From Elusimicrobia bacterium GWA2_61_42 (GTDB lineage Bacteria; Elusimicrobiota; Elusimicrobia; Elusimicrobiales; UBA9959): a stretch of DNA of 64,000 bases. The stretch is from positions 1 to 64,000 of the forward strand of contig MGTU01000020.1 of the NCBI GenBank assembly GCA_001799615.1, written 5' to 3'. Shown one piece after another: positions 14,974 to 23,350 of this stretch. The notes beneath the pieces were generated by a model. The model was not told the DNA's origin. It searched no databases and was given only the letters and a program-made list of their open reading frames with translations. Position 1 is the first letter of the stretch; every line of letters begins with the position of its first letter. Both the position numbers and the translations under genes were made by a program.

Positions 14974-16056
14974 ATGAAAAAATTGCGTATTCCTTTTAAG
15001 AAAAAGGTCCAGCTCGGCGCTTTCGGCCAGTACAGGAAAGTTCAGGCTGAGATGCATGACCTGCAGTATCTGTTCTGGGAATGTACTCTGAGCTGCAATC
15101 TGAGCTGTCTGCATTGCGGCAGCGATTGCCGGCAGAGAGCGGCCACAAAAGACATGCCTTTGCGGGATTTCCTGCTGGCGCTGGACGAGATCTCTACCCA
15201 GTACGATCCGAAAAACATCATGGTGGTGCTGACCGGCGGGGAGCCGCTGCTGCGAACGGACCTTGAGACCTGCGGCGGGGAATTCGGCAAGCGCAAGTAT
15301 CCCTGGGGGATGGTCACTAACGGCTATAGCCTTACCGCTGACCGGCTGGAGAAGTGCTGCGACAGCGGGCTGGCTTCAATAACAGTGAGTCTCGACGGGC
15401 TAAAAGCCAGCCACAACTGGTTAAGGGGGTCCGGGGAGTCGTATAAGCGCGCTTTGAACGCTTTAGCTTTATGCGCCGGGAAAAAGTACCTGGTGCACGA
15501 CGCCGTTACGTGCGTCAATCAAAAAAACTTCGGCGAGCTTGGGGAACTGCAAAGAATACTTATAGATAAGGGCGTAAAAAAGTGGCGCCTTTTCACGATC
15601 TTCCCCAAGGGCCGGGCGAAGGACAATAAAGCCTTCAGCTTAAGCGGGGGGCAATTCGTCGAACTGATGGAATTTATCAAGGCGGGACGGGCAGAAGGCA
15701 GGATAGAGCCGAGTTTTTCCTGCGAAGGCTTTCTGGGGCCGTATGAAGGGGAAGTCCGGGACGATTTTTTCTTTTGCCGCGCCGGCATAAATATCGGGTC
15801 CGTACTGGCCGACGGTTCTATTTCCGCGTGCCCCTCTTTAAGGGCTGATTATAGCCAGGGCAATATTTATAAAGACAGTTTCCTGGATGTCTGGAACAAC
15901 CGTTTCCAGGTAATGCGGGACCGGGCCTGGACCAAGACCGGGAAATGCCTCGACTGCGGGGCTTTCAAGTGGTGCGGTGGGAACGGGCTGCATTTGCGGG
16001 ATGAAAGGACAGGGGAATTACTACAATGCTATTATGATGAAGTTCTCCGCCAGTAG
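14974..16056 (+). CDS. Radical SAM/SPASM peptide-modifying enzyme (rSAM/lipoprotein-system type)
   Basis: 360 residues. The radical SAM cluster motif is CNLSCLHC (Cys41, Cys45, Cys48) preceded by FWECTLS; LTGGEP lies at 86-91. A C-terminal SPASM region holds Cys268, Cys286, Cys325, Cys328, Cys334 and Cys352 for auxiliary clusters. The YLFWECTLSCNLSCLHCGSD block closely resembles the Bacteroidetes enzymes defined as TIGR04133, which accompany a small exported lipoprotein. The next gene, 32 bases on, encodes an exported protein with a matching YG-x-x-x-G-x-Y motif. The expected role is S-adenosylmethionine-dependent modification of that partner. The exact bond is unknown. Confidence 0.82.
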   Translation: MKKLRIPFKKKVQLGAFGQYRKVQAEMHDLQYLFWECTLSCNLSCLHCGSDCRQRAATKDMPLRDFLLALDEISTQYDPKNIMVVLTGGEPLLRTDLETCGGEFGKRKYPWGMVTNGYSLTADRLEKCCDSGLASITVSLDGLKASHNWLRGSGESYKRALNALALCAGKKYLVHDAVTCVNQKNFGELGELQRILIDKGVKKWRLFTIFPKGRAKDNKAFSLSGGQFVELMEFIKAGRAEGRIEPSFSCEGFLGPYEGEVRDDFFFCRAGINIGSVLADGSISACPSLRADYSQGNIYKDSFLDVWNNRFQVMRDRAWTKTGKCLDCGAFKWCGGNGLHLRDERTGELLQCYYDEVLRQ

Positions 16057-16088
16057 GAAGAGAACTTTGCGCGGGCTACGGGGGCAAG

Positions 16089-16838
16089 ATGGCGAAAAAA
16101 ATTAAAAGAACCTTTCTTTGGACTTATTCCAGGATGCTGCGTGCCTGGAGCCTGGTCCTTGTCGCCTTTATGAGCTTATTAGGGGTAAAGGAAGCCTGGG
16201 GGCAGGTTGAGGCCCCGAAATCGCCCAGGAAAGCGGGAGCCTTTGGGCAGTCCAAGTACGGAGTCTTCAGGGGAGCCTACCTCACTCCGGAAATCCAAAA
16301 GCTGCAGCAGGCGCAGCTGAGCCTGGAACAGAACGACGCGGAAATACAGGGGCTTAAAAAAGCCCTGAATAAGGAAATAGCGGAGCTGAACGACAGGAGA
16401 GGCGCCGTAAGCGTGGAATGGGCGGGTACGGAGAAGGAATTACAGCTGCTCCTGGACCGGAAAGTAGCCCGGGATCCCGCCAGCGGCCCGCTTCTCGGCA
16501 AAAGGAGCGCCCTGCAGAAAGAGCTGGCCGATCCAGGCACGCCGAGGGAGAGCAGGGCTTCGCTGAGCCGCCAAAAAGACGAAATAAACAACAAATTACA
16601 GGAAATGAAAGACGCTATTCCGTTCAATGACCCTGAGCTTGTGAAAACGCGGCAGAGAAAAAGCGAGTTAACGGACAAGCTGCGCGGGATAGACAGCGAG
16701 CGCGGCAAAAAAGAAAAAGCTTACCAGGACAAGGTCTATCAAAAACTCTCGGCTAACGACCCCGAACTTAAAAAAATAATCGAAGGCAGGGAACAGGAGC
16801 GACAAAAAAACGACAAGAAGGTCCCGCTTCCCAAGTAG
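16089..16838 (+). CDS. Exported coiled-coil protein, probable substrate of the radical SAM enzyme
   Basis: 249 residues. A basic N-terminus and hydrophobic segment (RAWSLVLVAFMSLLGVKEAWG, about 18-38) act as signal or anchor without a lipobox Cys. KYGVFRGAY (56-64) follows, echoing the YG-T/V-P-x-A-x-Y motif I recall in partners of TIGR04133 enzymes. The remainder (about 68-249) is a charged coiled coil with many Lys, Glu and Gln. It lies 32 bases downstream of the radical SAM gene, probably cotranscribed. Substrate status is inferred from context and motif. Confidence 0.6.
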   Translation: MAKKIKRTFLWTYSRMLRAWSLVLVAFMSLLGVKEAWGQVEAPKSPRKAGAFGQSKYGVFRGAYLTPEIQKLQQAQLSLEQNDAEIQGLKKALNKEIAELNDRRGAVSVEWAGTEKELQLLLDRKVARDPASGPLLGKRSALQKELADPGTPRESRASLSRQKDEINNKLQEMKDAIPFNDPELVKTRQRKSELTDKLRGIDSERGKKEKAYQDKVYQKLSANDPELKKIIEGREQERQKNDKKVPLPK

Positions 16839-16854
16839 CCTAAGGAAGGGAGCG

Positions 16855-16893
16855 AAACCGCCGGGGAAGGCCGGCGGTTTTGTTTGGTAGAAT
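16855..16893 (+). terminator. Dispersed module: terminator plus leaderless promoter
   Basis: An ACCGCCGGG/CCGGCGGT stem, TTTGTTTGG, TAGAAT at 16888-16893, then six bases to the ATG at 16900. Confidence 0.8.
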
Positions 16894-16899
16894 TCAGGA

Positions 16900-17388
16900 A
16901 TGGGATATAGGCTTTGCGGGAAGTGTGACACCATGAAAAGAAGCCCGGCGATATTTCTTCAGGCGGTCGTTGTGCTCATCGGCGCCGGCGCACTCGGGTT
17001 TATGCTTTGGGAGCCGCACATCGAGGGCAGGAACGCGCAGGCCACGCTGTTTGAGATCTACTTCAAGGATCCCTTTTTGGCGTACGCGTATATCGGGTCC
17101 ATTCCTTTTTTTGCGGCGCTATACCAGGCTTTCAAGGTGTTGGGGTATGCCGGACAGGATAAGGTGTTCCCGCAGGCGGCCGTGAAAGCTCTGCGGACTA
17201 TAAAATATTGCGCGCTGGCCACTATTGGCTTTGTCGCTTTAGGAGAAATTTTCATCGTGCTGGGCGAGAGCGATGACCGGGCGGGCGGGGTTTTTATGGG
17301 CGTCCTCATCACTTTCGGCGCGATCGTAGCAGCCGCGGCGGCGGCGAGGTTTGAACGGATTTGGCGAAAGGGGCCGGGTATCCTTTGA
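16900..17388 (+). CDS. DUF2975 family membrane protein
   Basis: 162 residues with four transmembrane segments. The N-terminal block FMLWEPHIEGRNAQATLFEI and the following IYFKDPFLAYAYIGSIPFF are characteristic of DUF2975 proteins, whose function is unknown. The ATG at 16900 sits six bases after TAGAAT (leaderless). The family's usual start corresponds to the second ATG at 16933, which lacks a good ribosome site, so the longer form with an added GYRLCGKCD stretch is plausible. Confidence 0.78.
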   Translation: MGYRLCGKCDTMKRSPAIFLQAVVVLIGAGALGFMLWEPHIEGRNAQATLFEIYFKDPFLAYAYIGSIPFFAALYQAFKVLGYAGQDKVFPQAAVKALRTIKYCALATIGFVALGEIFIVLGESDDRAGGVFMGVLITFGAIVAAAAAARFERIWRKGPGIL

Positions 17389-17392
17389 CTTT

Positions 17393-17974
17393 ATGATAGA
17401 AACGGCGTTGATGCGCGCAAGAGTGTTCGTGTTCGTTGTCTTCCTGGCGGCCACAGGCGGGTTAATTATTTACCGCAGGGCTACCGTAGCGGAGAGGCTG
17501 GTTTCCATGGACGAGATCTCGCGCGAGGAGGCGGGCAGCGACCTGGCAAAATTGAGCGAGGCGGAGAAGGCGGAGCTTGTGCCGCGGCTGATAGGGTCTT
17601 TAAAAAGTAAAGAGCCGACGGTACGCTACCTGGCGGTCCGCGCGCTGGGGAACCTGGGCCCGGCGGCCAGCGCGGCCAGCCCCGCGCTGTTAACCATGCT
17701 CAACGACACCGGCATGAATTCCAACGTGGGGGCGGCCGCCGCCGAGGCCTTCGCGCATATTGATCCCGCGCCCGTTCCGCGGCTGGTGGAGGCGCTTAAG
17801 GACAGGGATCCGGAGACAGGGTGCAATGTGTCCCGCGCTCTTGGCGGCCTGGGGCCCGCCGCCGGCGAGGCGGTGCCGCTGCTGCGGGAGCTGGCCGAGG
17901 ACAAAGACCAAGAGTTAAAACTCTGCGCCGCCCAGGCCCTTGAGAAGATCGGCCCCGGGCACAGGGGACATTGA
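17393..17974 (+). CDS. Membrane-anchored HEAT-repeat protein
   Basis: 193 residues from the ATG at 17393, which overlaps no other start and lies just after the DUF2975 stop. One N-terminal transmembrane segment (VFVFVVFLAATGGLIIY) is followed by HEAT/PBS-lyase-type repeats such as AVRALGNLGPAASAASPALL and VSRALGGLGPAAGEAVPLL. Such alpha-solenoids bind proteins. Ligand unknown. Probably cotranscribed with the DUF2975 gene, given the short gap. Confidence 0.75.
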   Translation: MIETALMRARVFVFVVFLAATGGLIIYRRATVAERLVSMDEISREEAGSDLAKLSEAEKAELVPRLIGSLKSKEPTVRYLAVRALGNLGPAASAASPALLTMLNDTGMNSNVGAAAAEAFAHIDPAPVPRLVEALKDRDPETGCNVSRALGGLGPAAGEAVPLLRELAEDKDQELKLCAAQALEKIGPGHRGH

Positions 17975-17978
17975 ATAA

Positions 17979-18028
17979 GGGACGCTCTTAGTTAATTAGT
18001 TTGCCGCCGGGGAAGCCCGCGGTTTTGC
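17979..18028 (+). repeat. GGGACGCTCTTAGTTAATTA end plus shortened hairpin module
   Basis: Third copy of the end sequence seen at 3173 and 4702, here joined directly to a module that has lost one stem base pair and its T tract (GTTTTGCCTGG). Confidence 0.55.
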
Positions 18029-18138
18029 CTGGGGAGGAGCGTGCCGCTGGAAAAGGGAGCAAAGGGGTTGATACAGGGGTTAAAACATACAATAATATGA
18101 CTTGGCGTCCCGGGCGGGATTTTGGGACGAGGAGAAAA

Positions 18139-18717
18139 ATGACGACTAAAATTACTCTGGTGCTTTCGATGTCGCTGAACGTGGTGCTTGCCCTTGTGGT
18201 ATTGCAGAATAATAAGAGGCCTGTGGCCCTGGCCGATTTCAGGGATTCCGTTGCCGACACCCGCGGTTCCGTCCGGTTGGCGGATGCCGTTCCCGCGGAA
18301 GTTCTTCCGCCTCCCGCGGTTGAAACCGTCCTGGCGGACGCGGCCCCCGCGGCGGCCGCCGTGGAAGTGCCGGCCCCGCCCCGGGCGGTCATAGTGGCCA
18401 ATGACTGGGCCGCTTATAAACAGGAGATGGCGGACGATAAAGAAGTGCTGGTAAGCAATCTTTTCCGCTCGGAAACTAACGCCCAGAGGGCTATGAGCGC
18501 GGCCGTAGGCAGGCTGCAGGCCAACGGCAGCGACGTGCTTTTTTCCTGCCTTATGCCGGCGACTGGCGGCGGCACGTTCTACCTGGTCCGGCTGGTCTCC
18601 GCCGCCCCGGAGATCCCGAGGATGACATCCATGGCCGATATCTCGAGCAAGGACTTTGTTAAGGAAATACAGTACATAACGGACAAGACCGAAAAAGAAG
18701 TGTGGGGCTTTATCTGA
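18139..18717 (+). CDS. Hypothetical protein with N-terminal membrane anchor
   Basis: 192 residues from the ATG at 18139, preceded by GAGGAGAAAA. Longer frames upstream have no ribosome site. A signal anchor (TLVLSMSLNVVLALVVL) leads into an Ala/Pro-rich linker and a folded C-terminal domain from about 90 (NDWAAYKQEMADDKEVL ... FYLVRLVSA). Probably periplasmic. No family recognised. Confidence 0.62.
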   Translation: MTTKITLVLSMSLNVVLALVVLQNNKRPVALADFRDSVADTRGSVRLADAVPAEVLPPPAVETVLADAAPAAAAVEVPAPPRAVIVANDWAAYKQEMADDKEVLVSNLFRSETNAQRAMSAAVGRLQANGSDVLFSCLMPATGGGTFYLVRLVSAAPEIPRMTSMADISSKDFVKEIQYITDKTEKEVWGFI

Positions 18718-18739
18718 AAAAGGCCGGCAGGCAGCCGCG

Positions 18740-18769
18740 AACCGCCGGGGAAACCCGGCGGTTCTGTTT
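18740..18769 (+). terminator. Dispersed hairpin module (terminator)
   Basis: An ACCGCCGGG/CCCGGCGGT stem, TTCTGTTTG, with no TAGAAT attached. Confidence 0.78.
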
Positions 18770-18829
18770 GACGGCAAGGGGGCGGCGGCGGCCCGGCGAT
18801 CTGCTGCCGGGAACCGGCATTATGTTTGG

Positions 18830-18835
18830 TACAAT
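18830..18835 (+). promoter_or_regulatory. Candidate extended -10 TACAAT
   Basis: The context TTTGGTACAATTCC fits the recurring TTTGnTAnAAT pattern. It lies 12 bases before the ATG at 18848. Confidence 0.45.
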
Positions 18836-18847
18836 TCCTCTTATATT

Positions 18848-19780
18848 ATGCGTAAAAATATCCTGGAGCCGGTAATACTGGCGGGTTTACTATTATCGGC
18901 GTTCTTGTCCTGGTATGTCCTTTTTCGCGCCGTGATGGTGCCCGGTTCCAGCACCTGGGGCGCCCCCATAGCGATCTTCTTCATCTTGCTCGTTTTTTTC
19001 TTTTTGTGCGCGGTTCTCGTCAGGCGCCCGGCTTATCTGGGCGCGGTCCTGGCCGCCTCCTTGCTGCTAAGTCTTGTTTTTGCCGCCACGCCGCTTCACT
19101 TTGTTCTTCTGCTGCTTTCCGCCGGCATCGCTTTTTGGGCGGTGCGCAGCATACGGGAAAGCCTGAATTTCTCTATCAGGATCCGGTTCTTCAATTCGTT
19201 GTTGAGCGGCCGCGGCTATGTCGTGCTCGCATTGATCATAGCTATCACCAGCCAGTATTACGCGCTGGTGAACCGTGCGCGAGGAGAGGTAAATCTTCCG
19301 ACCTTCGAGATCAGCAGAACTGCCGCGCTTTACCTGGGCAAACTCTACGGCCATATAAACCCCGATTATTCCTTTTTCTCATCCGCGCGGGAAATGACCG
19401 TGGATAAATTTATAATGCAGAATCAGGCTCCGGGGCGGGAGGCCGCGGCGATAAAACCGGTCCTGGAGCGCGGAAGAAAACAACTTTCCGTGCTTTCGGG
19501 AAGGCAATTGGGCGGCGGCGAACAGATGGCCGATGTCTTTGTGGACCTGGTTACCAGGAAGATCAATGATTACTTTGCCGTAGGGATGGCGCAGTCCGGC
19601 AAAGCCAGCGCCATTCCTCTGTTTCTGACCTGCGTGCTCTTCCTTACCCTGCTGCCGGTCGCCACCATCGTCAGTTATGCCGGAACTCTTTTCTCCGCCG
19701 TGCTGTGCGGCGTACTGCTTAAAAAAGGCTTTATTAAAAAGGAAAGCAAGCAGGTCCAGGCTGAATCGCTGCTGCTGTAG
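18848..19780 (+). CDS. Hypothetical membrane protein
   Basis: 310 residues. Three to four hydrophobic segments lie in the first 100 residues, with another near 122-135. A periplasmic-size soluble region spans about 138-255. Two more helices lie near 260-300, followed by a charged C-terminus. The pattern resembles proteins with an extracytoplasmic sensing or scaffolding domain. No family recognised. It stands alone between module hairpins and faces the MATE gene. Confidence 0.62.
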   Translation: MRKNILEPVILAGLLLSAFLSWYVLFRAVMVPGSSTWGAPIAIFFILLVFFFLCAVLVRRPAYLGAVLAASLLLSLVFAATPLHFVLLLLSAGIAFWAVRSIRESLNFSIRIRFFNSLLSGRGYVVLALIIAITSQYYALVNRARGEVNLPTFEISRTAALYLGKLYGHINPDYSFFSSAREMTVDKFIMQNQAPGREAAAIKPVLERGRKQLSVLSGRQLGGGEQMADVFVDLVTRKINDYFAVGMAQSGKASAIPLFLTCVLFLTLLPVATIVSYAGTLFSAVLCGVLLKKGFIKKESKQVQAESLLL

Positions 19781-19803
19781 AGGGGCCAAACTTTAAATAA
19801 CGA

Positions 19804-19835
19804 GACCGCCGGGAGAGCCCGGCGGTTTTGCTTTA
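19804..19835 (+). terminator. Dispersed hairpin module between convergent genes
   Basis: An ACCGCCGGG/CCCGGCGGT stem, TTTTGCTTT, oriented for the upstream + gene. The minus-strand MATE gene ends right beside it. Confidence 0.78.
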
Positions 19836-21200
19836 GGGGAGGGCCGGGGCGGCGCGCGCTGTGAGCAGGCGGGAGGTGCTGACGCCTTTGTGGAAGAGCC
19901 AGGACGCCCAGACGCCTTTGGCGAAAGTGGACAAAGTGATAGCCCACCAGATGCCGGCGGTGCCGAGGCCCAGGGTGATGGCCAGCAGCCAGGCCGCCGG
20001 CCAGCGCGCCAGCGTGAGCGGCACGGAGATCAGCATATAGTCGCGGGTATGCCCCAGGCCGGTGAAGACGCCTTCGAAGAGCAACTCCCAGCCGAGGAAG
20101 ATCTCGAAATAACCTACGGTGCGCAGGTAGCGCACCGCGTTGGCTATCACTTCCGGGTCCGAGGTCATCGGGCGCACCAGCAGGTGGGGGATGAAGATGA
20201 AGGCCAGGGCCACCGGCACCAGCAGCGCGGTGATGATAAGGCGGCCGCGCGCGACTATCTGCCTGACGCGCGGGATGTCGCCGCGGCCCAGGGACTGCCC
20301 CACGAGGGTAGCCATAGCGGTGGCAAAGCCTATGCCCAAATAATAGGGCACGCCTTCCAGGCGGAAGCAGACGCTGAGGCCGGCCAGCGGGGCCTCGCCG
20401 AAGCGCGTGATGATGACGGTAAGGGCCGGGTAGACCAAAGACCAGACCACGTTAACGGAGGCGGCCGGCACGCCTATCTTAAGGATGCTTGCCGAGCGGG
20501 TGAACGCGGGTATCCGCATTACTTCGGCCAGCGGCGGCAGGTAGCCGCGCCGGCGCAGGAAAACCACCTGGAGCGTAAGGGCGCAGGCAATGCAGAGGGC
20601 CGAGGCGGCCGCGGCGCCCGGCACGCCGAAGGGCCGGCCGGTAAGCCATCCCAGGATCAGCACGGGGTCCAGCAGCAGGTTGAGGGCCACCGACGAGGTC
20701 ATGATCAGCACGTTGGTGCGGGTGTCGCCGTAGGCGTTGAAGACGCTGCCGGCCAGGTTGCAGAGGTAATAAAGCGGCAGGGCCCAGGCGTAGATGGTGA
20801 GGTACTGCCGGGCGTAGGCGGCGGTCTCGGGCTGCAGGCCCATCAGGCGGAAGATCGGGCCGATGCCGGGCAGCAGCAGCGCCATGAGCAGCACGCAAAC
20901 GCCGAGGCTCAGCCAGGCGGCCTCAACCGCAAGCTGCCGCGCCTCTTCTTTGCGGCCCGCGCCGAAAAGCTGGGCGATAAGGCTGTTGGCGCCGGCGGTG
21001 GTGGCGTTCATGGCCGCGTAGACCGCCCAGGTCAGGAAGGCGGCCGAAGCCACGCCGGCTATGGCGGAAGTTCCCAGCCTGCCCACCCAGAAGATGTTTA
21101 TGGCGTCGAAAAGGACGAAGCCCAGGAAACCCAGGAAGGCCGGTATGGCTATGTTATAGATCTCGCGGTCCAGCGGATGTTGAGCCCAGGGGGTTTGCAT
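19833..21200 (-). CDS. MATE family efflux transporter
   Basis: 455 residues from the ATG at 21200. The 25 residues upstream of it would come from the likely promoter stretch (AAAATTATATTT). About twelve transmembrane helices in two MatE halves. The N-terminal PAFLGFLGFVLFDAINIFWV and GVASAAFLTW blocks and the second-half equivalents (PALTVIITRFGEAPLAG) are typical of the NorM/DinF-type fold. It exports drugs or metabolites with Na+ or H+ antiport. Substrate not predictable. Confidence 0.88.
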   Translation of the reverse strand: MQTPWAQHPLDREIYNIAIPAFLGFLGFVLFDAINIFWVGRLGTSAIAGVASAAFLTWAVYAAMNATTAGANSLIAQLFGAGRKEEARQLAVEAAWLSLGVCVLLMALLLPGIGPIFRLMGLQPETAAYARQYLTIYAWALPLYYLCNLAGSVFNAYGDTRTNVLIMTSSVALNLLLDPVLILGWLTGRPFGVPGAAAASALCIACALTLQVVFLRRRGYLPPLAEVMRIPAFTRSASILKIGVPAASVNVVWSLVYPALTVIITRFGEAPLAGLSVCFRLEGVPYYLGIGFATAMATLVGQSLGRGDIPRVRQIVARGRLIITALLVPVALAFIFIPHLLVRPMTSDPEVIANAVRYLRTVGYFEIFLGWELLFEGVFTGLGHTRDYMLISVPLTLARWPAAWLLAITLGLGTAGIWWAITLSTFAKGVWASWLFHKGVSTSRLLTARAAPALP

Positions 21201-21287
21201 AAATATAATTTTACTAATTTGAGGCGGGGCCAAAGGGCCTATAGGCGGCCGGGCCTTTATGCTCTTTCTGTCCAAGGGAGGTTCGGC

Positions 21288-21293
21288 TACAAT
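21288..21293 (+). promoter_or_regulatory. Candidate -10 TACAAT for the GYxxG-repeat gene
   Basis: TTCGGCTACAATATC lies 48 bases before the ATG at 21342, divergent from the MATE gene. The -35 region is weak. Confidence 0.4.
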
Positions 21294-21341
21294 ATCTTAT
21301 CTATTCGATGCTCCGGGAATCCGGGGCTAAGGGGTGCGTTA

Positions 21342-23228
21342 ATGAAAAAAACATTCTGTGCGGCGTCGGTGTTCCCTTCTCTGCTGTTGGCCACGGGCGT
21401 AATTTTCGCCGCAAGCGACGGGTCCGTCAAGCAGCTGTCGGACGTCGGCGGCACTATTAAGGAAATAATGCAGGAGCAGAAAGACTTCCAGGCGAAGCCT
21501 TTGCCTCCTTCCGGCTTTCAGCCCGGCCAGCCCGGTCACCCCGAACATCCGCCCAAGCCCGATCATCCCGGCCAGCCTGGCCAGCCGCCTCAGCCGCCCA
21601 AACCGCCCCAGCCTGGTCAACCCGGCCAGCCGCCCCTGCCTCCTCAGCCGCCCGCGCCGGTAGATACTACCCACGCGTATAATGCCGGCTTGAGGGACGG
21701 CAATGAAAAAGGCGTCAGGGAGGGCAGGCGTGAAGGCTACTCTGACGGCGTCAATGAAGGCGAAAGGGAAGGCTACCGCAAAGGCACCGACGACGGCAAC
21801 AGGGCCGGCAGGGAAACCGGCTACCGTGACGGTTACGGCGTAGACCAGACCATGGGAACGCAGAACGGCAGCGCCTCCGGCCAGACCACCGGCGTCAATA
21901 ACGGCACCGAAGCCGGCAAGCGCCGCTGCTACGACGAAGGCTATACCAACGGCTACAATGTCTCCTACGAAGAGGCCAGGAAGCTGGGCCTGCAGGACGC
22001 CGCTTCCTACAGCGGCGGCTACGCCAAGGGGCAGGCCGACGCGGCTACCATAGAGGCCGGCAACGGGCAGAAGGCCGGCTACCAGGCCGGGTTCAGCCAG
22101 CGTGAAACCGAACTGGAAAGCGCTTCCTTCGACGTGAGGTCCATGGGCGGCGTCTTAACGAAAGGCGTGCCGGGCGTAAAACTGGACTTTAATATAACGC
22201 AGGCCCGCTACGGGTACGCTACCCCGGAAGAGCGGCAGGCCTATGACAGGGGTCATAGGGAAGGCTACCAGCGCGGCTATCGCCGGGCTTACGACGAAGC
22301 CAAGCGGGAAGGTTATAACGAAAGGTTCACCATGGCCTACAGACGGGCCTACGACGCGCAGTACTCCATAAGCTACCGCAACGGCTACTCCGAAGGAAAA
22401 ACGGCGGGCTACCAGGCGGCTTATAACTCGGCTTATAACTCGGCTTACTCTTACTATTACGAGGAATACAGCCGCAGGGAATACGCGGACCAGCGGGCCC
22501 TGGGCCTGAGCAATGGTCTTACCACCGGCCGCAAGGAAGGCTTCGAGGCCGGCTGCGCCGAAAATACCAAGCGCGGCTACGACGACGGCTACCGGAAGAC
22601 GGCGGCCGAAGTGTACCCCGGCGCTTTCGAGGCCGGCAAGCAGGCCGGCATAGCGGCCGCGGACAAGTTCTACCGCGAGAACGCGGTGCTGAAGGTCTCT
22701 GACATCGCGTTCTACGACGAGAACGGCGACGGCAAGTTCGAGGCGAACGAGAACGTCATGCTCAAGGCCGAAGTGAAGAACTTCGGTTTCAAGGGGTCGG
22801 AAGCCGTGGTCATAACGATCAAGAGCGAGCGCGGGGAGATCCTCCTTGTGCCCGACCTGAAGGCCGGCAGCGTGGGCGGCCGGACCAGGACCGCTGTGAA
22901 CCTCAACATCGGCAAACTCTACGACGTGGTTGCTCCGGACGCGGACGCCCTGAACGTGAAGTTCACGGAAAAAGGCGCGCTGGTAGGCGAGCGCCGCCAG
23001 CTGTACACGCGGACCAACCCCAACAAGGTAGGCACGGTGGAGAAGGACGACACCCCGGTAAGGAAGAATTCCAACGTGTTCTCCAGCACGCTGGCCAAGC
23101 TCAACAAAGGCGAGAAGGTGATAATAATCGGCGAGAAGGATTATTACACCAAGGTGCGCAAATCGGCCTTCGCCGCCGGCGAGTGGACCGAAGGTTATGT
23201 TTATACCGATAAGCTGGCCGTGCAGTAA
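21342..23228 (+). CDS. Exported GYxxG-repeat protein with proline-rich, EF-hand-like and SH3-like parts
   Basis: 628 residues from the ATG at 21342, with AAGGGGTG upstream. A signal peptide (1-24) leads to a Pro/Gly/Gln-rich linker (about 53-107). From 112 to about 440 Gly, Tyr or Ala recurs every four residues (GVREGRREGYSDGVNEG type), interrupted near 255-290 by a non-repeat insert. DENGDGKFEANE (459-470) fits a calcium-binding loop, followed by a beta-rich Ig/CARDB-like stretch (475-545) and an SH3b-like end (577-627). The repeat resembles the glycine-zipper-like segments of FliH and Yae1. Probably a cell-surface or periplasmic structural protein. Function unknown. Confidence 0.75.
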   Translation: MKKTFCAASVFPSLLLATGVIFAASDGSVKQLSDVGGTIKEIMQEQKDFQAKPLPPSGFQPGQPGHPEHPPKPDHPGQPGQPPQPPKPPQPGQPGQPPLPPQPPAPVDTTHAYNAGLRDGNEKGVREGRREGYSDGVNEGEREGYRKGTDDGNRAGRETGYRDGYGVDQTMGTQNGSASGQTTGVNNGTEAGKRRCYDEGYTNGYNVSYEEARKLGLQDAASYSGGYAKGQADAATIEAGNGQKAGYQAGFSQRETELESASFDVRSMGGVLTKGVPGVKLDFNITQARYGYATPEERQAYDRGHREGYQRGYRRAYDEAKREGYNERFTMAYRRAYDAQYSISYRNGYSEGKTAGYQAAYNSAYNSAYSYYYEEYSRREYADQRALGLSNGLTTGRKEGFEAGCAENTKRGYDDGYRKTAAEVYPGAFEAGKQAGIAAADKFYRENAVLKVSDIAFYDENGDGKFEANENVMLKAEVKNFGFKGSEAVVITIKSERGEILLVPDLKAGSVGGRTRTAVNLNIGKLYDVVAPDADALNVKFTEKGALVGERRQLYTRTNPNKVGTVEKDDTPVRKNSNVFSSTLAKLNKGEKVIIIGEKDYYTKVRKSAFAAGEWTEGYVYTDKLAVQ

Positions 23229-23251
23229 AGCGGCAGCTTACCGCAGCGCGG

Positions 23252-23283
23252 AACCGCCGGGACAGCCCGGCGGTTCTGTTTTA
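23252..23283 (+). terminator. Dispersed hairpin module (terminator)
   Basis: ACCGCCGGGACAGCCCGGCG with TTCTGTTTT, after the GYxxG gene. Confidence 0.78.
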
Positions 23284-23350
23284 CGGCGGCGTAGGCGGGT
23301 TGGCGCGGGTTCGTTGACAAGCGGGTTTTATATAGCTTAAACTGAAAATT

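Noticed and set aside
19890-21341. Long + frame upstream of the GYxxG-repeat gene
   Set aside because: It lies opposite the clear MATE transporter gene. The real start at 21342 has a ribosome site and signal peptide.
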